Shown here: piece by piece, positions 42,267 through 54,371 of the stretch
Layout: each line of letters opens with the position of its first letter
How positions within the stretch are numbered: position 1 is the stretch's first letter
From: Isochrysis galbana
Lineage: Eukaryota; Haptophyta; Isochrysidales; Isochrysidaceae
Length of the DNA stretch: 64,000 bases
Reading direction: 5' to 3'
NCBI GenBank assembly: GCA_018136815.1
Contig: CM030941.1
Span: 1,859,582 to 1,923,581 of the forward strand
The notes under the pieces: generated by a model
Databases searched by the model: none
Seen by the model: only the letters and a program-made list of their open reading frames with translations
What the model was told of the DNA's origin: nothing
Program-made: the position numbers and the translations under genes

Positions 42267-44459
42267 CGAAACCTTCCGAAAAGAGGGGGAAGTGTCGTGG
42301 CAGTTTCCGTCCCCCCCCCCCCCCTTCCCCCCCCATCACACACCCGCTCGACACTCCGGACCGACCCCTCCCCAGGGCGATGGGGGGGGGGGGTCCTGGA
42401 TTTTCGCGCTGACCGAGAGGCGCGCTCCCCCCTCCTCCCCCCGTCAGCGCTGACCGGGAGGCCGGGAGCCTTACCAGCAGGAGCGTGAGAGCGTCGGAGA
42501 GAGAGCAGGGGCTGAGCACAAGCAAGTTCCAAGCTGCAAGCTTACTTGCTCACTCCACTCGTGGCGTATGCCGCCAGCGCGAGCGGGCCATCGCGAGCAA
42601 GAACCTTGGGCTTCTGCGGCGTTTCCGCCGACGCCGCACGGCGCGGTGGTCGGCTGCCAGAAGCAGCAGGCCTCTTTGGCGCCGCGCACACTGGCGGCGG
42701 CGTTCTCGGCGTGGATCGTTGGGGCGATTGCAGATGGCGGGCTTGCGTGCAAAGCGGCGGCTAAAGCGCAGCGGGCGAAGTGAAGAGGGAGGGCGACGCC
42801 GAACGGGTGATGCGGCTGCAGCAGCTCTGACGGCAAGAGGGTGAGGCAGGCTCGTCGTCGTCTGCGGCGTGCTCGATGGGGATCATCGCGGCGATGGCGG
42901 GCGGGCAGCGTGCGCAGCAAGCGGCGGCAAGAAAGCAGTGGCAGAGGTGTCGTCGTGTGCGCGACATGTGCATTGGGTCGCGCGCACGTCGAGACTCTTC
43001 TTCCTTGTCTGGTTGCTTATCTTTCACAAGACGGCCACCCTCCTGGGCTGGTCATGGTTTACCGCCCCGGGAGAGCTGGGGACCCTGCGAGCGGTGTCGC
43101 TGTGGCGATCAGAGACGCGGCCGGTAGGATAACCGCTAGACCGGACATGCTAGTAGTATTTGTTGCGGGTAGGGGGGGTTGCCTGTTCCCCCTTGTACAT
43201 TCCCAACCGTTAGGCTTTCCTCGCGTAACTCCCTCCCCGCTGTCACGCTCCGGTGCCCCCTCCCTGCATTGCGTTTCCTTCCCGCCATTAGGTTTCCCCG
43301 CGAGACCCCCTCTTCGTTGTCACGCTCCGACGCCCCCTCTATGCGTCGCCCATTAGGTCCGTCTCCCCTCTCTCCTCCCCCCGTTCTCTCCACGAGTGTT
43401 CCCTTGAGTTTCCAGCCTCGTTTCATCCCTTTCTTTTCCCGCGTGTTTCCCTTTCCCGTGTTTACTTTTCCCCGCGAGTGTCCTCTCCCTTGTTTCTCTT
43501 CGTCATGGAGAACTATCAGTATCAGTAAACTGATAGGGGCATGGAGCGGATTTGTATTTTGTATACTTCGTGAGAGTGTAGTCGGATGTTGCTTGCTCTA
43601 CACAAGTAATACTTTAAAACCGCCCAACCGAATTCAAGGACACGAATAGCCATGAGCGCGGTGTGCCAAACTACGCTAGTACCACTATTTACATCTTTCT
43701 CCGCTGCAGATAGGGATAGGGAATGCCTACTCTACCGTGATATGTTAGAGATATGTGTTCAGTGGGCGAGCCGCGAGCAACCACCCGCTACTCACTTTTC
43801 GTGGACTTAGCGCTACCCCTTTCCAATCGTTACGTGAGAGGCCACGAACAAGAGCACGGCATGCACGCGACGTGCAATAGGCGGGAAGGCGCAAGCAAAA
43901 GGCTTCTTCGGTTACTGTCGCGCCATTATTTCTCCGTAGTCTCGGCCAAGGCAGCGCGCCCATGGACTGGCATGGAATTGATGCGAATGACCTATCCGCA
44001 ACCACGGCGGCGGGTGCTCTCCCGCAAAAGCTACGTCACGTGGTGCGCCCATGCCGCAACCGGCAAAGACTACCTAGCACTGCATTGCGCAAGGACTCGG
44101 CCGGCCCATACCTGCCGGCCACCAGCCACAATCGCCGATACTCTGCGTCGTGATGGTGTCCGACGCAAAGCCAGAAAGGACGCCGACATGAGCGCACGGC
44201 CTAGTTGCCGATAGGAATGCTGCTGTGGGCAGGCCCTTGCATCCTCTCCCGAGTGGGCCACATGCCACCATTGCTCCAATGTATTGCCGTGATGTAAAGC
44301 GTGGAGGTATCAAATACACCAAGAGAAGCTCACAAGCTGGTTGAATACGAAAAGGCCGAGTTGACCAGGCCCTCGCTTCCCTGCTAGAAGGTGTTGCAAG
44401 AGCACCTGCGGGCGGTAAGTGCGGAGAGCAAATAGTATTCTGATGAGCATATCGAAGAC
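42267..44459. other. Gene-poor region with retroposon-like debris
   Basis: Homopolymer-rich DNA at 42310-42390 is the likely esterase promoter. 42480-43000 is GC-rich with several overlapping frames, none of which I can assign. 43170-43350 has CCATTAGGTTTCCCCGCGAG-type segments that resemble 20740-20760, probably retroposon remnants. 43500-44459 shows nothing recognisable. Confidence 0.4.
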
Positions 44460-47400
44460 TCAAAGTAGGCCAGCCACAGTCTTGGACGGGCGAGTCAAGG
44501 CGTTGAAACTCGGCTGTCTGCTCGGCCTCTGACTGCCAAAGCCGCCGCTGTTTCCGACGACACCGCGCAATGCAGCAGGCTGCCTCGGAGCTGGCATGCA
44601 CGGATAGCGATCCGCCACATGAGGTAGCAGAATCGTACTGAAGGTGAGCAACTTGAGGGTAGCCAGGGCGGAGAAAGCGAGGCATGCGTTGGTGATAAAG
44701 GTGGGGTCGACATGGGGATCCGGCAGCCCAGGGTGGAGCCCGGCGACACCGAGAGCCAGGAAGCCAATTGTCGATGCGAAGGCGTCAAACGTTAGTGCAT
44801 TGGCAGATTGGACGGGAAATACGGCAGGGGCCATGAGGACCATCGTCCCGCGCAAGAGCGCGTCCAGCCACGCCTTCACGCCCATGTATGCCAGGCTTAC
44901 CACGCCAACGACCACGTTCCCGAGGGATGCGGACTGTGGTAGGCAAGACGCGCAGCCATTGAGCAGGACGTCGCACAGATTCGAGCCACTGTCCTCGGCG
45001 ATCCACAACAGCCCCTGAGCACACAGTGGATGGCGGGGGTCGGCCAATCGGCAGCCATCTTGTTATGGACCAGCACAGCGCATCAATGTAGCGCGAAGTA
45101 GGGCACGAGGCAGGGGAGTCTCAGTATGACGCGCAGCGCGTACCTGCAGTGCGCGAGCGAGGAATGTGAAGCACACTGCGGCGGCCCAAATCAAGAGCCC
45201 GGCAGGCATGGCGTATTCGTTGAGCGCCGAGCCGAGGACTCCGATTGTAGAAGCGCGAAGACTGATGTCAGCAAGCACGTAGGCGGAGATGCCGACAAGT
45301 GCGTCACGTTTCGTGACGTCCTGGACGACGTTGTGCATCTGGGTGCGCTGACTCTGCGGGCGCGGGGAGCAGATGGACGAGTGGGAAAGGGGAAAGAGAC
45401 TGGTCGTTGTCCGAAGGCAGCGGAGTCCGACGCGCTGCCAACGTGGGTGCGGCGGACGCGAAGGTGGATGTGCAAGCAGGCAGACCAAGCTCGCCTTGTG
45501 TGTCATGGGATTGGCGAAGAAGATGCCCGTGACTACCGTCACGAGATAGAGGGCGCATGTAGCTGCGGCGACGAAAACAAGGAACGAGTCGAACTGTTCG
45601 GCAAGGATGATCTCTCCGGGTTTGGAACGGATCTACGATAAGAGCGGATGGGTCCGACGGATCACGAACAGGCTAGAATCCCTTTCCGGCGCGGCTGCTC
45701 AGCGCGAGGGCACGTGAAGCGGGCGGCGATGGCGGCGATGGGTAACTTCGAGGAAGGGCGGGTGAGTAGGCGGGCAGGCTCGCACGATGCCATGGGCCTG
45801 TCCGAAGCGCACCTGATGCACGACCCGATGAAAACCCTCGTTCCCAAGCAGAATGATCAGAGTATACAGCTGCGGCGCCGAGCCGAACGCGGCCTGGACG
45901 AAGCACACCGTCGCGAAAAGGGGCGATTCGAGGTCGAGGGGATCGCGGTGACTAGAGCTGCGCACGTCTTGACTCGCACTTCTGGCCTGGGTCACCTTAA
46001 TTGTCTGCTCGTCGGAAAGCCCACAGGGTGGCGGGAGAAGCGTGGCGATGGCCTCCATGGGAGTGATAAGCCCACATGCAGCAAAAACGGTTGCTGGCCA
46101 TTGATTCAGCGTAGTCCGGGGCCCCTTATCACCGAGAGGCGTGTACACCTCGAGTTCGCTTATCGCCAACTCCTCCTCGTCCTCGTCGAGCGATTCCACA
46201 CGTACCCTACCCGGCCTCGGCGCCGGCGTCGAGAAGCTTGGGGTACTGGGGCCCGCTCCTCGTACCACCTTGGGGGTCTGCGTCGGCTCTCCGAAAGTTG
46301 GATGGGGTACCGTGTGATAACGTGCACGTCGCGGGCCGGTTAGCTTGGGAATCAAAAAGCTGCTGACCGGTCCCCAGCGGCTCGCAGGCGTGGTGGGCAT
46401 CCCGCTCTCTTGCAGGGATGGGGTTTCCATGGTAGCGCTTGTCCCAGGCGTCTCGGTGCCAGGCGTGAAATTGCGCATGCCGACGGCTGATGGCGGCGGC
46501 GATGTGATTCGAACGAGCCCCTTCGCCTTCACGAAGACCAAGTCGCCAGCGACAGCGACGAATAGCGACGTCCTAGAAAGTGTGAAGAGCGCCGCGGCGC
46601 CCACAGAAGTCAGAAGGAAGGTGAGCACGGACATCTCCGCGCGGACATAACCCTCCTCTCGGAGATGCACAAAAACGACGACGAGCAAGACCTGTGGCCG
46701 GCGAGGGTGCGGCGGATGGGGGTTGTACGCAGGGGCTTGGCGGCTCGCGCAAGCCCGCACGCCGAGGACCCACCGACCCGACACCCCGGTGGACGATCAA
46801 CTCGAACTTTCCCCCGCCCCAACCCACCCACCCCTCCCAGTGGCCCCGGACGGGGCACTACCTGCTGCACGACGTAGAGGAGACCACACAAAAGGATGCG
46901 CAAATTGCACCCCCCGGGTCCGCGGCCCGTCTTGGAGTGGGCCTCCTCCCAACTTTTGCCGAGCAGGGTCACAATAAGGAACGCGATCAGGCCGACAGCG
47001 AAGCCGAGCAGGATCGAGCGGTACAGCTGGGGACTGGGAGGCTCACGGCACGTGCACGGAGAGCGGAACCACGAGTCAATCCTGAGGGCAGGGGGCGGTG
47101 GAACGTTGAGGATGAGCCGCCAAACGCGAGAAATACTCGCAAGCATGCGTGACGCCGGTACTTCGCTGAATATCACGGTGGGTGGGCAGCCCGTGGGCGA
47201 CAGCTCAGCTACAGAACGTTGCGCGTCGCTAAGGCCGTGCATGTCTCGACTCCAGCGTGTTATTAGCCTGCTGCGCACACACGGACGGAGCTTGCCCATC
47301 AGGCCCACCTGTCATACGTCTCGTGGCGGTAACAGTCCCATCCATTCGCGAGCGGCATGTAGAGGTACTGCGAGTCGTCGTGACACGGCAAGCCCAGGCG

Positions 47401-49002
47401 ATGAAAGTGGGGCGTGGAATAGTTGCCGAGCTCGTAGACTGAAGTGAGATAATAGACAATCTGAGGGGCATGCCGGACAAGCGGTTGAGGTTGACATGCG
47501 GCCATGATGATAGCCAGGGGCAAGGCGCAGCATGCGCCCGCCTGGCTGCTGGGTCACACCTCGGGGCTTGATGAGCTCTCCCACATGGCATCGCTGTTGA
47601 CCGCCGAGGGATAGCCGCAGTAGTCGGTGCACGATTGTCCCAGCTTGGTGAGCACCCAGCAGGATTCGCCCGAATAGATACCGCTGCAAGGGGGCGGAGA
47701 GGGTGGCGGCGAGGAGGGCGGCGGCGGCGGCGGAGGGGAGAAGGGCGGCAGCGGCGGGTTGTACGGCGGTGGGGGTGGCTCGGGCCGCGGCGAAGGCGGG
47801 TTGGGACTAGGCGGTGCCTCGGGGGGCGAGGAGGGTGGCGGCTCGGGCGGCGGCGGAGAAGGTGGCGAGGAGGGCGGCAAGTGAGGTGGCGGGGGCGAGG
47901 GCGGGGGCGGGGCGGGTGGCTCAGAGGGTGGGAGAGGCGGCGCAGAAGGCGGCGGCGCAGAGGGTGGCGGCGAGGGCGGGAGCGACGGGGGCGGCGGCGG
48001 CGGCGACGGAGGCGGGACGGGTGGCGGCGGCGAGGGTGGAGGCGAGGGTGGCGGGACGGGCGGCGGAGGTGTGGGCGATGGCGGTGGCGATGGGGGGCTG
48101 GGCGGCGGTGCGGGCGGCGGCGAGGGGGGCGAGGGCGGCATCGAGGGCGGCGAAGGTGGCGGTGGCGAGGGCGACGGCATCGAGGGCATCGGCTCGATCG
48201 GCGGCGGTGGCGAGGGCTCGGGGGTGCGGGGTGGTGGCGGCCGAGAGGGTGGCGTGGAGGGGGGCGGCGGGAGCGGCGGTGGCAGGTATGGTGGTGGCGG
48301 TAAGGGCGGCGGCGGAGAGGGCGATGGGCTGTACGGAGGTGGCGGCAAGGGTGGCGGCAGCATTGGTGAGGGCGAGCTGGGCGGGGGCGGCGAGGGGGGC
48401 GGCGAGGGGAAGGGCGGTGGGGGTGGCGGCGAGGGGGGCGGCGGCGGTGAAGGCGGCGGCGATGGCGGCGCGGGTGGCGGGCTCGACGGCGGCGGCGGCG
48501 AGGGCGCAGCCCAGCAGACGCATGGGGCGCGAAAGCCAGGCGGGAAGTTGAATGGCGTGAACTGCGGGTAGCAGTGCCAGCGCTCGAGCCCCTCGATGAG
48601 GAGATGAGTGCCCTGGCATGGAGTGTCGATCTGGTCAAATATGTCGTGCGAGTTCTCCAGCCCCATCAGCCGTTCGAGGCACCAGACGACTGAAGAGGAG
48701 GTGGAGGTGTGTATGGTGGCGTGGACGTCGACTCTGCCTGCTCCCCCGCATGCATCGGAGCACGTGTGGATCCCGTCAGAGAGGACATAGCAGTGGCCAT
48801 TGATTCCAATAGCGTCTGGCATCGAGCAGTGCGTCGCTGCGATCAGCTCCTCGCAGTCGAGCCGTGACATCCGATTGGCATCGGAGATGATCATCGTGAG
48901 GGCACGGCCATGGGAGGCGGAAGAATGAGAGGGGGAGGGAAGGAGGGAGGGGAGGGAGGGGAGGAGGGCAGGTGCAAGGGGGACAGGGAGGAGGAGAAAC
49001 AT
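44460..49002 (-). CDS. Membrane protein with Cys-rich and SPPPP ectodomain, about ten spans
   Basis: Seven exons join in phase: 47560-49002, 47309-47460, 46862-47267, 45813-46691, 45486-45632, 45144-45353 and 44460-45014, for 1263 residues. The start (ATG 49002) gives a signal peptide (MFLLLPVPLAPALLPSL). Next come a Cys-rich domain (DANRMSRLDCEELIAATHCS...), about 240 residues of SPPPP/PPSPP as in hydroxyproline-rich wall proteins, and a second Cys-rich domain (CTDYCGYPSAVNSDAMW, GLPCHDDSQYLYMPLANGWD). Then follow roughly ten hydrophobic segments (e.g. ILLGFAVGLIAFLIVTLLG) with a long acidic loop (VESLDEDEEELAISELE). The fifth segment, VQAAFGSAPQLYTLIILL, recalls the E..PQL..L pattern of XK-related proteins, a weak inference. 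It is likely a surface receptor or transporter anchored to the wall. The start and the 41-bp second intron are the least certain parts. Confidence 0.7.
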
Positions 49003-49499
49003 TTGGTGGGTTGGACTGGGGAGGGAGGGGGAGGGAGGGGAAGGGGTGGGCGAGGAGGGGGCTACCCTCCCGCGGGCGGCGGCAGCGGGGAAAGGGGGGG
49101 AGTGGAGAAGTGGGTGGACGTAAGGGTGGAGGGGGGGGAGGCCACGGGGACCGGGGCAGGGGGCAGAGGAGGAGAGCTGTGCGGGCTCGATGCGCGCGCG
49201 GGGATTGCGGGAAGATGAGAGGAGGGAGGGGAGGAGGCAGGGAGAGGGGGGGAGGGGTTGAGGGGGACACAGCCCCTGGAGGGGAGGGACAGAGGGAGGA
49301 GGCGAGGAGGCGAGAAAGAGAGGGAAAGGAGAGCCGATCTTACGTAGTAGAAAGGCGACGAGAGGGAGCTTCGGAGAGAAGGGAATGAACGCCCGAGAGA
49401 CGGGTGGGGGGAGGAGCCGGGTAGGGCACGCGGAGAGATGAATGTAGTGCTGAGTAGAGGGGAGGGAATTGTGGTGGTGGAGGCGAACCTCCTGGCGAC

Positions 49500-49530
<31 letters not shown>

Positions 49531-49761
49531 ACGCGAGCTGCAAGACGCCCACCAAAAGCAATAATAAACGGCATGGAGAGATAAGTGTGAGAGTGAGGAA
49601 CCCAAGAAGCACGGGGAAAACAATAATAGAGCCCCCCCCTTGGGCGCGCGCTCTTTGTCTCTCTTCTCTCGCTCCTCTTCTCGGTCTCATCTATCGTATC
49701 GGGAGCCATTCATTCTGTATAATGGGAGGGTTGGAGGCGGGAGAGAGCGAGAGAATACATT

Positions 49762-49809
<48 letters not shown>

Positions 49810-50038
49810 ACTAGAATGGAGGAGAGAGAGAAGAGGGAGGGGAGACAGGTGGAAATAAAAATGACGCCGCCCCATTTCACACTAAACAAATTCTCCTGGC
49901 GTCGCACTACAATTTCGTATTCTTGTGCTTCTCGCCCCCACGATTCTCTATCTCCCCCAACGTTAGAACTTATAGCGTCGTATGACATCTTGTTAGCCAC
50001 ATACACCGGACGATGCGCCAACCGCGCACATCGCGGGG
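49003..50038. other. GA-rich upstream region with (GA)n microsatellites
   Basis: This G/A-rich plus strand (C/T-rich in the gene's sense) is the leader or promoter of the membrane protein gene. (GA)n runs lie at about 49500-49530 and 49766-49804. No independent gene. Confidence 0.5.
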
Positions 50039-50318
50039 TACAAGTAGGTGGTACAAAAAATAGTCGAACGCGAACGCAACTCAAACTTTTTGACCGTTTG
50101 AACATAGTCAACTACCTACTACTCCCTTGACCCCCAAAGTGAACACTGTGAAAAACACTGATAATTTTCCTCGCGCCGCGTACACGCGGCGCTCAACACC
50201 TCGCGGCGGTGCCGCGAACACACTCCACTCAAGGCGCGCGACAATGAACACCCGTCAACTACATACTCACCCCCCCTAAAAAAGTGAACGCGCGTGTTAT
50301 TTTTACCACCTACTTGTA
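50039..50318. mobile_element. MITE candidate with 15-bp perfect terminal inverted repeats
   Basis: TACAAGTAGGTGGTA at 50039-50053 is matched by its exact reverse complement at 50304-50318, and similarity continues imperfectly inward. A 20-bp palindrome (GCGCCGCGTACACGCGGCGC) sits inside, near 50172-50191. No coding capacity and no clear target duplication were seen. Confidence 0.55.
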
Positions 50319-50606
50319 GGGGCTCCGTTGCCGCCGAAGGGCTACGGTCCCGCAGCATTAAGGTTATACTAACACAACAATAAAACTCTGACGCTCCCCC
50401 ATCGCCAAAGGCGAGACCCTGATTCTCCCAATCCCAATCGTTGCCATTCCCGAGAAAGGTACAAACAAGCTTACCTTCGAGGCTGAAATATGCTCAAGCG
50501 CCAAAGACAAAGACATAGGCCAGCAACAATTCTTCGCCTAAGACGGAAGACGGCGGCATCCAAACCTGTAATATTCCTGTGTCGTCACCCCGCACCTAGT
50601 TGCCTA

Positions 50607-51139
50607 AAAAAAAATCTGAAGATTCTGGGCTACACACCTACCGTCTATAGGACTCGCCACTTCTATTTCCATCGCCCTTATCTTCCCTCCCTCCACCTCC
50701 TCCCCTGCCCCCCTTCTTTCCTTTTTCTTCGGTTTCCGGGGTCCGACCTCGGTGCACTACCTGAGGTCTGGATTGGAGTGTGGGGTCCGGGCAGGCCTTT
50801 TGGTCTTTTTCTCACGTGTGTCACTTCCTCTCGGCCGTGATTCGGTAGTTGGGTCTCGTCTAGCACGCATTGCTTCTAGCGGTGTCCTTCTTTGCTGGTT
50901 GTGTCGGTGTTTTATTCGTCCTATCTGCCTCGTTCTTCGGTCTCTTGGTTCTCTTGGACAGCGTGCGCGATCCTCAGCTTGGCGGCTAGCTCGGCTAGCT
51001 CCTCGCTGGGTTTGAGCCCACCTCTGTCGTTTATGTGAAATACGGGTCTTAGGTCACCTACATCTATCCTTTTCTTGGGTTGTCTTCCCATGCCCGCTTG
51101 GGCCGTTCGCGCTGAGTCGGTTTCATATGCGAATAACAA
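50607..51139 (-). mobile_element. LINE 3' end, third copy with oligo-T terminus
   Basis: Minus-strand coding ends GRQPKKRIDVGDLRPVFHIN, then SEELAELAAKLRIAHAVQEN. This parallels the LINE C-termini at 21471 and 29640 (KPKLK..REL..PVFTIND...LALISQAL). The sense strand reaches a run of nine T at 50607-50615. The sequence is divergent from the other copies, suggesting a separate subfamily. Confidence 0.6.
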
Positions 51140-51284
51140 AGATGTCTCGTCAGCTTGCGAGCTCTCATGGATTTGGAGCTCGCACCGATATCAGTACTCA
51201 TATCAGCCCGCAAGCCTCAAAAACAAAACTCCCCTCCCTATGCGAAGCCTCAAAAACAAAACTCCTCACCTCCACACTCCACAT

Positions 51285-52560
51285 TCAGGCCTCGTCATCG
51301 CTCTCGTCAGAGTCCTCTGGCTCGTCAGGAATCATTTCCAACTCCCAAGGCAGCACCTTGCTCTCCCACTCAGCAAGCTGGGATTCCATCAAGAGATTTG
51401 TGTGAGCTCGCACAAGCCTGTCCACCGTCCTTTGGCCGAGTCTATTGCGCTTCTTTGAGTGGATCCAACCTTCAACAGACCAAGAATGCTCGCACCCTGA
51501 TGCGGAGCAGTCCATCGAAAGCAGGCGCATCGCCGCCCAACGAAGATGTTTCCAAGGCGCGAGGTAGATCTTTGCCCATTTGTAGGACGCCATATTCTTG
51601 GCGTACGATGAGAAAGCACAATCATCGGTCAAGTCGTGTGTACCTACTGCAAGAGCCTCTTCAAAATCTGCAAGCTCAGCGAGCAGAACAGGTAACGGAT
51701 GCTCATCGTTCGACATCTGGCGCAAAACGTGTTTCACCTCTTGCATCTCAGATTCAGATGTGGAAAAGTCGCGCCGGCAAAATTCTGGCTCAAAGCGGTA
51801 TGCCGCAGTCATTGCAGAAACATGGAAGTACTCCCATCGGGCCATGAATATGGTGTGTATCTTGCGACGAATTCTCTCTGGCACATTAGGAATAGTATTG
51901 CCGTAAAACGAATCGAGTTGCAGCATGTAACCGTAGACTTTTCCCAGCATTGCTCCCTCCTTGCCATCAGTGAGTCGCAACATTCGAAGGGCTGGCTCCA
52001 AAATGGTGATGCACATCGAAACTGTGTCTTGAAGGCTGTCATCTCTAATGCAACGTTTGACTTCAGCTCCTTTATCTCTCACATCCCGGCTTTGCTTCGA
52101 GAGCCACGCAGTAAACACCTGGTCAATAACGAGCTTGTCCAAGATGGGATGGACATTCTTGAAGCGAATGAGCATGAGGAGCTTAGAGGCAAAGCGTGTC
52201 TCACAAAAGCGCACGAGCTCAGTCCCACCCTTAGGCCTACTCTCAGGGGGAATCTCCTTAGCAAGCTCCCGGTATCGCGCCAACGGTTTCTGATGATATA
52301 TGATAAACTTCACGACGTCCCAGACACAATCCACGCATTTGCTGAACTCATCCTCCCCCCAATCAAATTCACGATCGAGGCCTTTCACTCGAATCGTTGG
52401 CTTGTCCGAGAATACATTCTTCATGAAATTGTCTATCGAATGAGCTGGACAAATAAAGGTCAAGATATGCGGGGCCTTTTCCTGGATGAGCGGATGAGCG
52501 GGAACGCTGCTTTACAGGCCCCGTCCATGCAAACGCCCACCACAAGACCTCATAGATGGG
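51285..52560 (-). pseudogene. hAT transposase, N-terminally broken
   Basis: A 392-residue frame covers most of a hAT transposase, from FICPAHSIDNFMKNVFSD to the C-terminal dimerisation domain (APWKHLRWAAMRLLSMDCSA, SGCEHSWSVEGWIHSKKRNR, then VRAHTNLLMES). Upstream, VGVCMDGACKAAFPLI, which should carry the first catalytic Asp, is read in a different frame, with the shift near 52475. The BED finger is not seen. Both flanks carry short subterminal motifs (GATATCAG/CTGATATC and GAGCTCTCATGAGAG-like at 51160-51210 and 52565-52640), as expected for this superfamily. Confidence 0.75.
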
Positions 52561-52839
52561 GTGACAGCTTATCAGCTCTCAAGGTTATGGAGCTATCACT
52601 AATATCAGCACTGATATCTAATATCAGCTCTCATGAGAGTTGTCCCAACCAACAACAAAACTCCCCTGTGCGCGCACGCATGTGTTGATTTACGCTCTCA
52701 ACAATCCACACACAAACTCTCTCTCTCTCCTCTAGCGTTAGCGTAGATTGGTACTACTAGTTGGATGAACCTAATGCATCTTAGGGATTGAGGATAGACG
52801 ATAGAGCGTAGCAGCCAAGCAGTCGACCAACGGAGGCTA
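52561..52839. other. hAT subterminal repeats and intergenic DNA
   Basis: Repeats of ATATCAGCACTGATATC and TATCAGCTCTCATGAGAG type occupy 52565-52640. Nothing else was recognised. Confidence 0.45.
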
Positions 52840-53472
52840 CTACGTATGTATGGTGAGGGGACGGTCGGATAGTGTGACTTCGAGCTCGGGTTCTCGCTGC
52901 GACTCTTTGGGGGAGTACAGCCAGGAGTAGTATCTTCTGAATTCTCTACGGATGCCGTCGTCGGACGTCGTCGTTTCGTGATCGGCGTGCACTGGGTTGT
53001 TCCAGTCGCTGGTCTTGTATATCTCTTTTATGTTTCCGCTCCATTTTTGTTGTTTGAGTTTCCTGAAGAACTCTTTAGAGTGGAGGTCTTCTTGGCGGAG
53101 CTTGGCGTGCAAGGGCAGGTATCTTAGGGGCATCTTGCCGCGCTCGTCCGCTAGTTGTCGGTTGGCTTCCGTGATCTCACGTGTGAGATTCGCGTCCGGG
53201 CCTCCCTTGATGAGTTTGATGTTAAGTGTCGCGATTGTCCTTTCCAAGGTGGATTGGATGGTGGGCGTTCTTCTGACGCGTGTTTCCTCCCTCAGGAAGG
53301 TGGCTACGAGCGCTTTCGCGTTGGCCCATTCTTCTGCCAAGTCGCCGCCTCCAAGCGCATTTTCTTGTGCCCTACGGAAGAGGAGCTCCGCTACAACGTA
53401 TGTATATGTATGCTGAAGTATCGATGTTGATGGAGGGGGGGAGGCGACGATTCTAATAGTAAAAGGAGTCAT
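52840..53472 (-). pseudogene. LINE fragment, region preceding reverse transcriptase
   Basis: A 210-residue frame. Its EANRQLADERGKMPLRYLPL, SKEFFRKLKQQKWSGNI and GIRREFRRYYSWLYSPKES segments fit the linker between endonuclease and reverse transcriptase of LINE ORF2 proteins. It stops just before where the KSPGPDGLP block would start. It is not collinear with the neighbouring C-terminal fragment, so these are separate insertions. Confidence 0.6.
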
Positions 53473-53563
53473 AGTAGTAGATCAGCCCCTTTAAGATTTG
53501 TCTAGCAGCCGACAACTAATATCAGTGATTTGGCAGTTTGGAGCTCTTACTCTTACTGAGAGC

Positions 53564-53870
53564 TCATAACAATACTCTTACCCCATCTAAGGCGAATAAT
53601 AGTGCTTTACACAGGGTAGTGTATCTCTCTATTATTCTTATGAGTATTGATTCTTCTGAGTAGTTTATATTCTCATAGTGAATCCTATAGAAGTCTGTTA
53701 TGATATATCTCCATGCTAGCAGGTATAGAATGTATATCGCTTTTGGGGCGTCCCCTTTTGGGAATATGAATAGATTGTCTATGATGGTGTCTTCTCTGCT
53801 TCTTTCGGCGTTGGGCGAGAACCTCGCGATTTTGTTCAGTGCGTCCAATACCCTGATTATCCCGGAGGGC
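53564..53870 (-). pseudogene. LINE C-terminal fragment
   Basis: LLAWRYIITDFYRIHYENIN followed by IIERYTTLCKALL parallels YLISWRYIISDFYRVEFDNY and ERTLARFTTLARGL of the LINE at 21471. The fragment is 5'-truncated near 53870, where it meets the chromodomain sequence. Confidence 0.65.
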
Positions 53871-54257
53871 GACTGGCAGGTGGACAAGGTGGTGGGCATG
53901 GTGCGGCGCGGCGGGTCCAACCACATCGCGATCCGTTGGAGCGGCTACGGGCCGGAGGGGGACACGTGGGAGTTAGAGAGCAACGTCTACCCGGCCTCCA
54001 AGATCAATGATTTCAAGGAGAACGTGCAGACAGAACTCGGCATGAACTACGTACGCCACGGCATCCTCAACACCATAATGGGCAAGACCATTCGTGACCG
54101 AGTTCCTCGCTATCGATACCTTTTCGACGTCCCACAGGTGTGTTATGATGAGGTGGGCGTCAGTGTTGTGAAAGCGTTTGGTGCGTTGCCCGGCGTATCG
54201 TATGCGACACAGAAAGAACCTGGGGCCGTTCGTCACTTCTCGATGCGAAGCTTTTGA
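53870..54257 (+). pseudogene. Chromodomain fragment
   Basis: The translation GDWQVDKVVGMVRRGGSNHI AI continues to IRWSGYGPEGDTWELESNVY and ASKINDF, matching a chromodomain (W.V.KI......Y.V.W.GY....TWE...N). About 90 further residues follow. The frame then runs into a chromovirus LTR remnant and stops at 54257. It could be the end of a chromovirus integrase or of a host chromatin gene; the 5' portion is missing. Confidence 0.55.
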
Positions 54258-54350
54258 CCGAGAACGAGAACGAGAGAATTATAACGATAAATGCCGAACG
54301 ACGAAGAGAAGAGAGAAAGAAGCCTAACGAGTGTCGCCTCGCGAATGCGA
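54240..54350 (-). repeat. Truncated LTR of the chromovirus family
   Basis: This matches about 90-110 bp of the LTR's minus-strand start (compare 3005-3097), including CTTTTGACCGAGAACGAGAA and the terminal TCGCGAATGCGACA. It is diverged, with an extra GAGAAAGA segment. The other end of the LTR is missing. Confidence 0.75.
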
Positions 54351-54371
54351 CATGCCCACGCGTAGCGCGCG

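Noticed and set aside
42485-43027. Overlapping frames on both strands at 42485-43027
   Set aside because: All are GC-driven, and no frame shows a recognisable domain or consistent splice phase.
47635-48571. Plus-strand Arg- and Gly-rich frames opposite the SPPPP rod
   Set aside because: Antisense shadows of the proline-rich exon; no start context, domain or splice logic.
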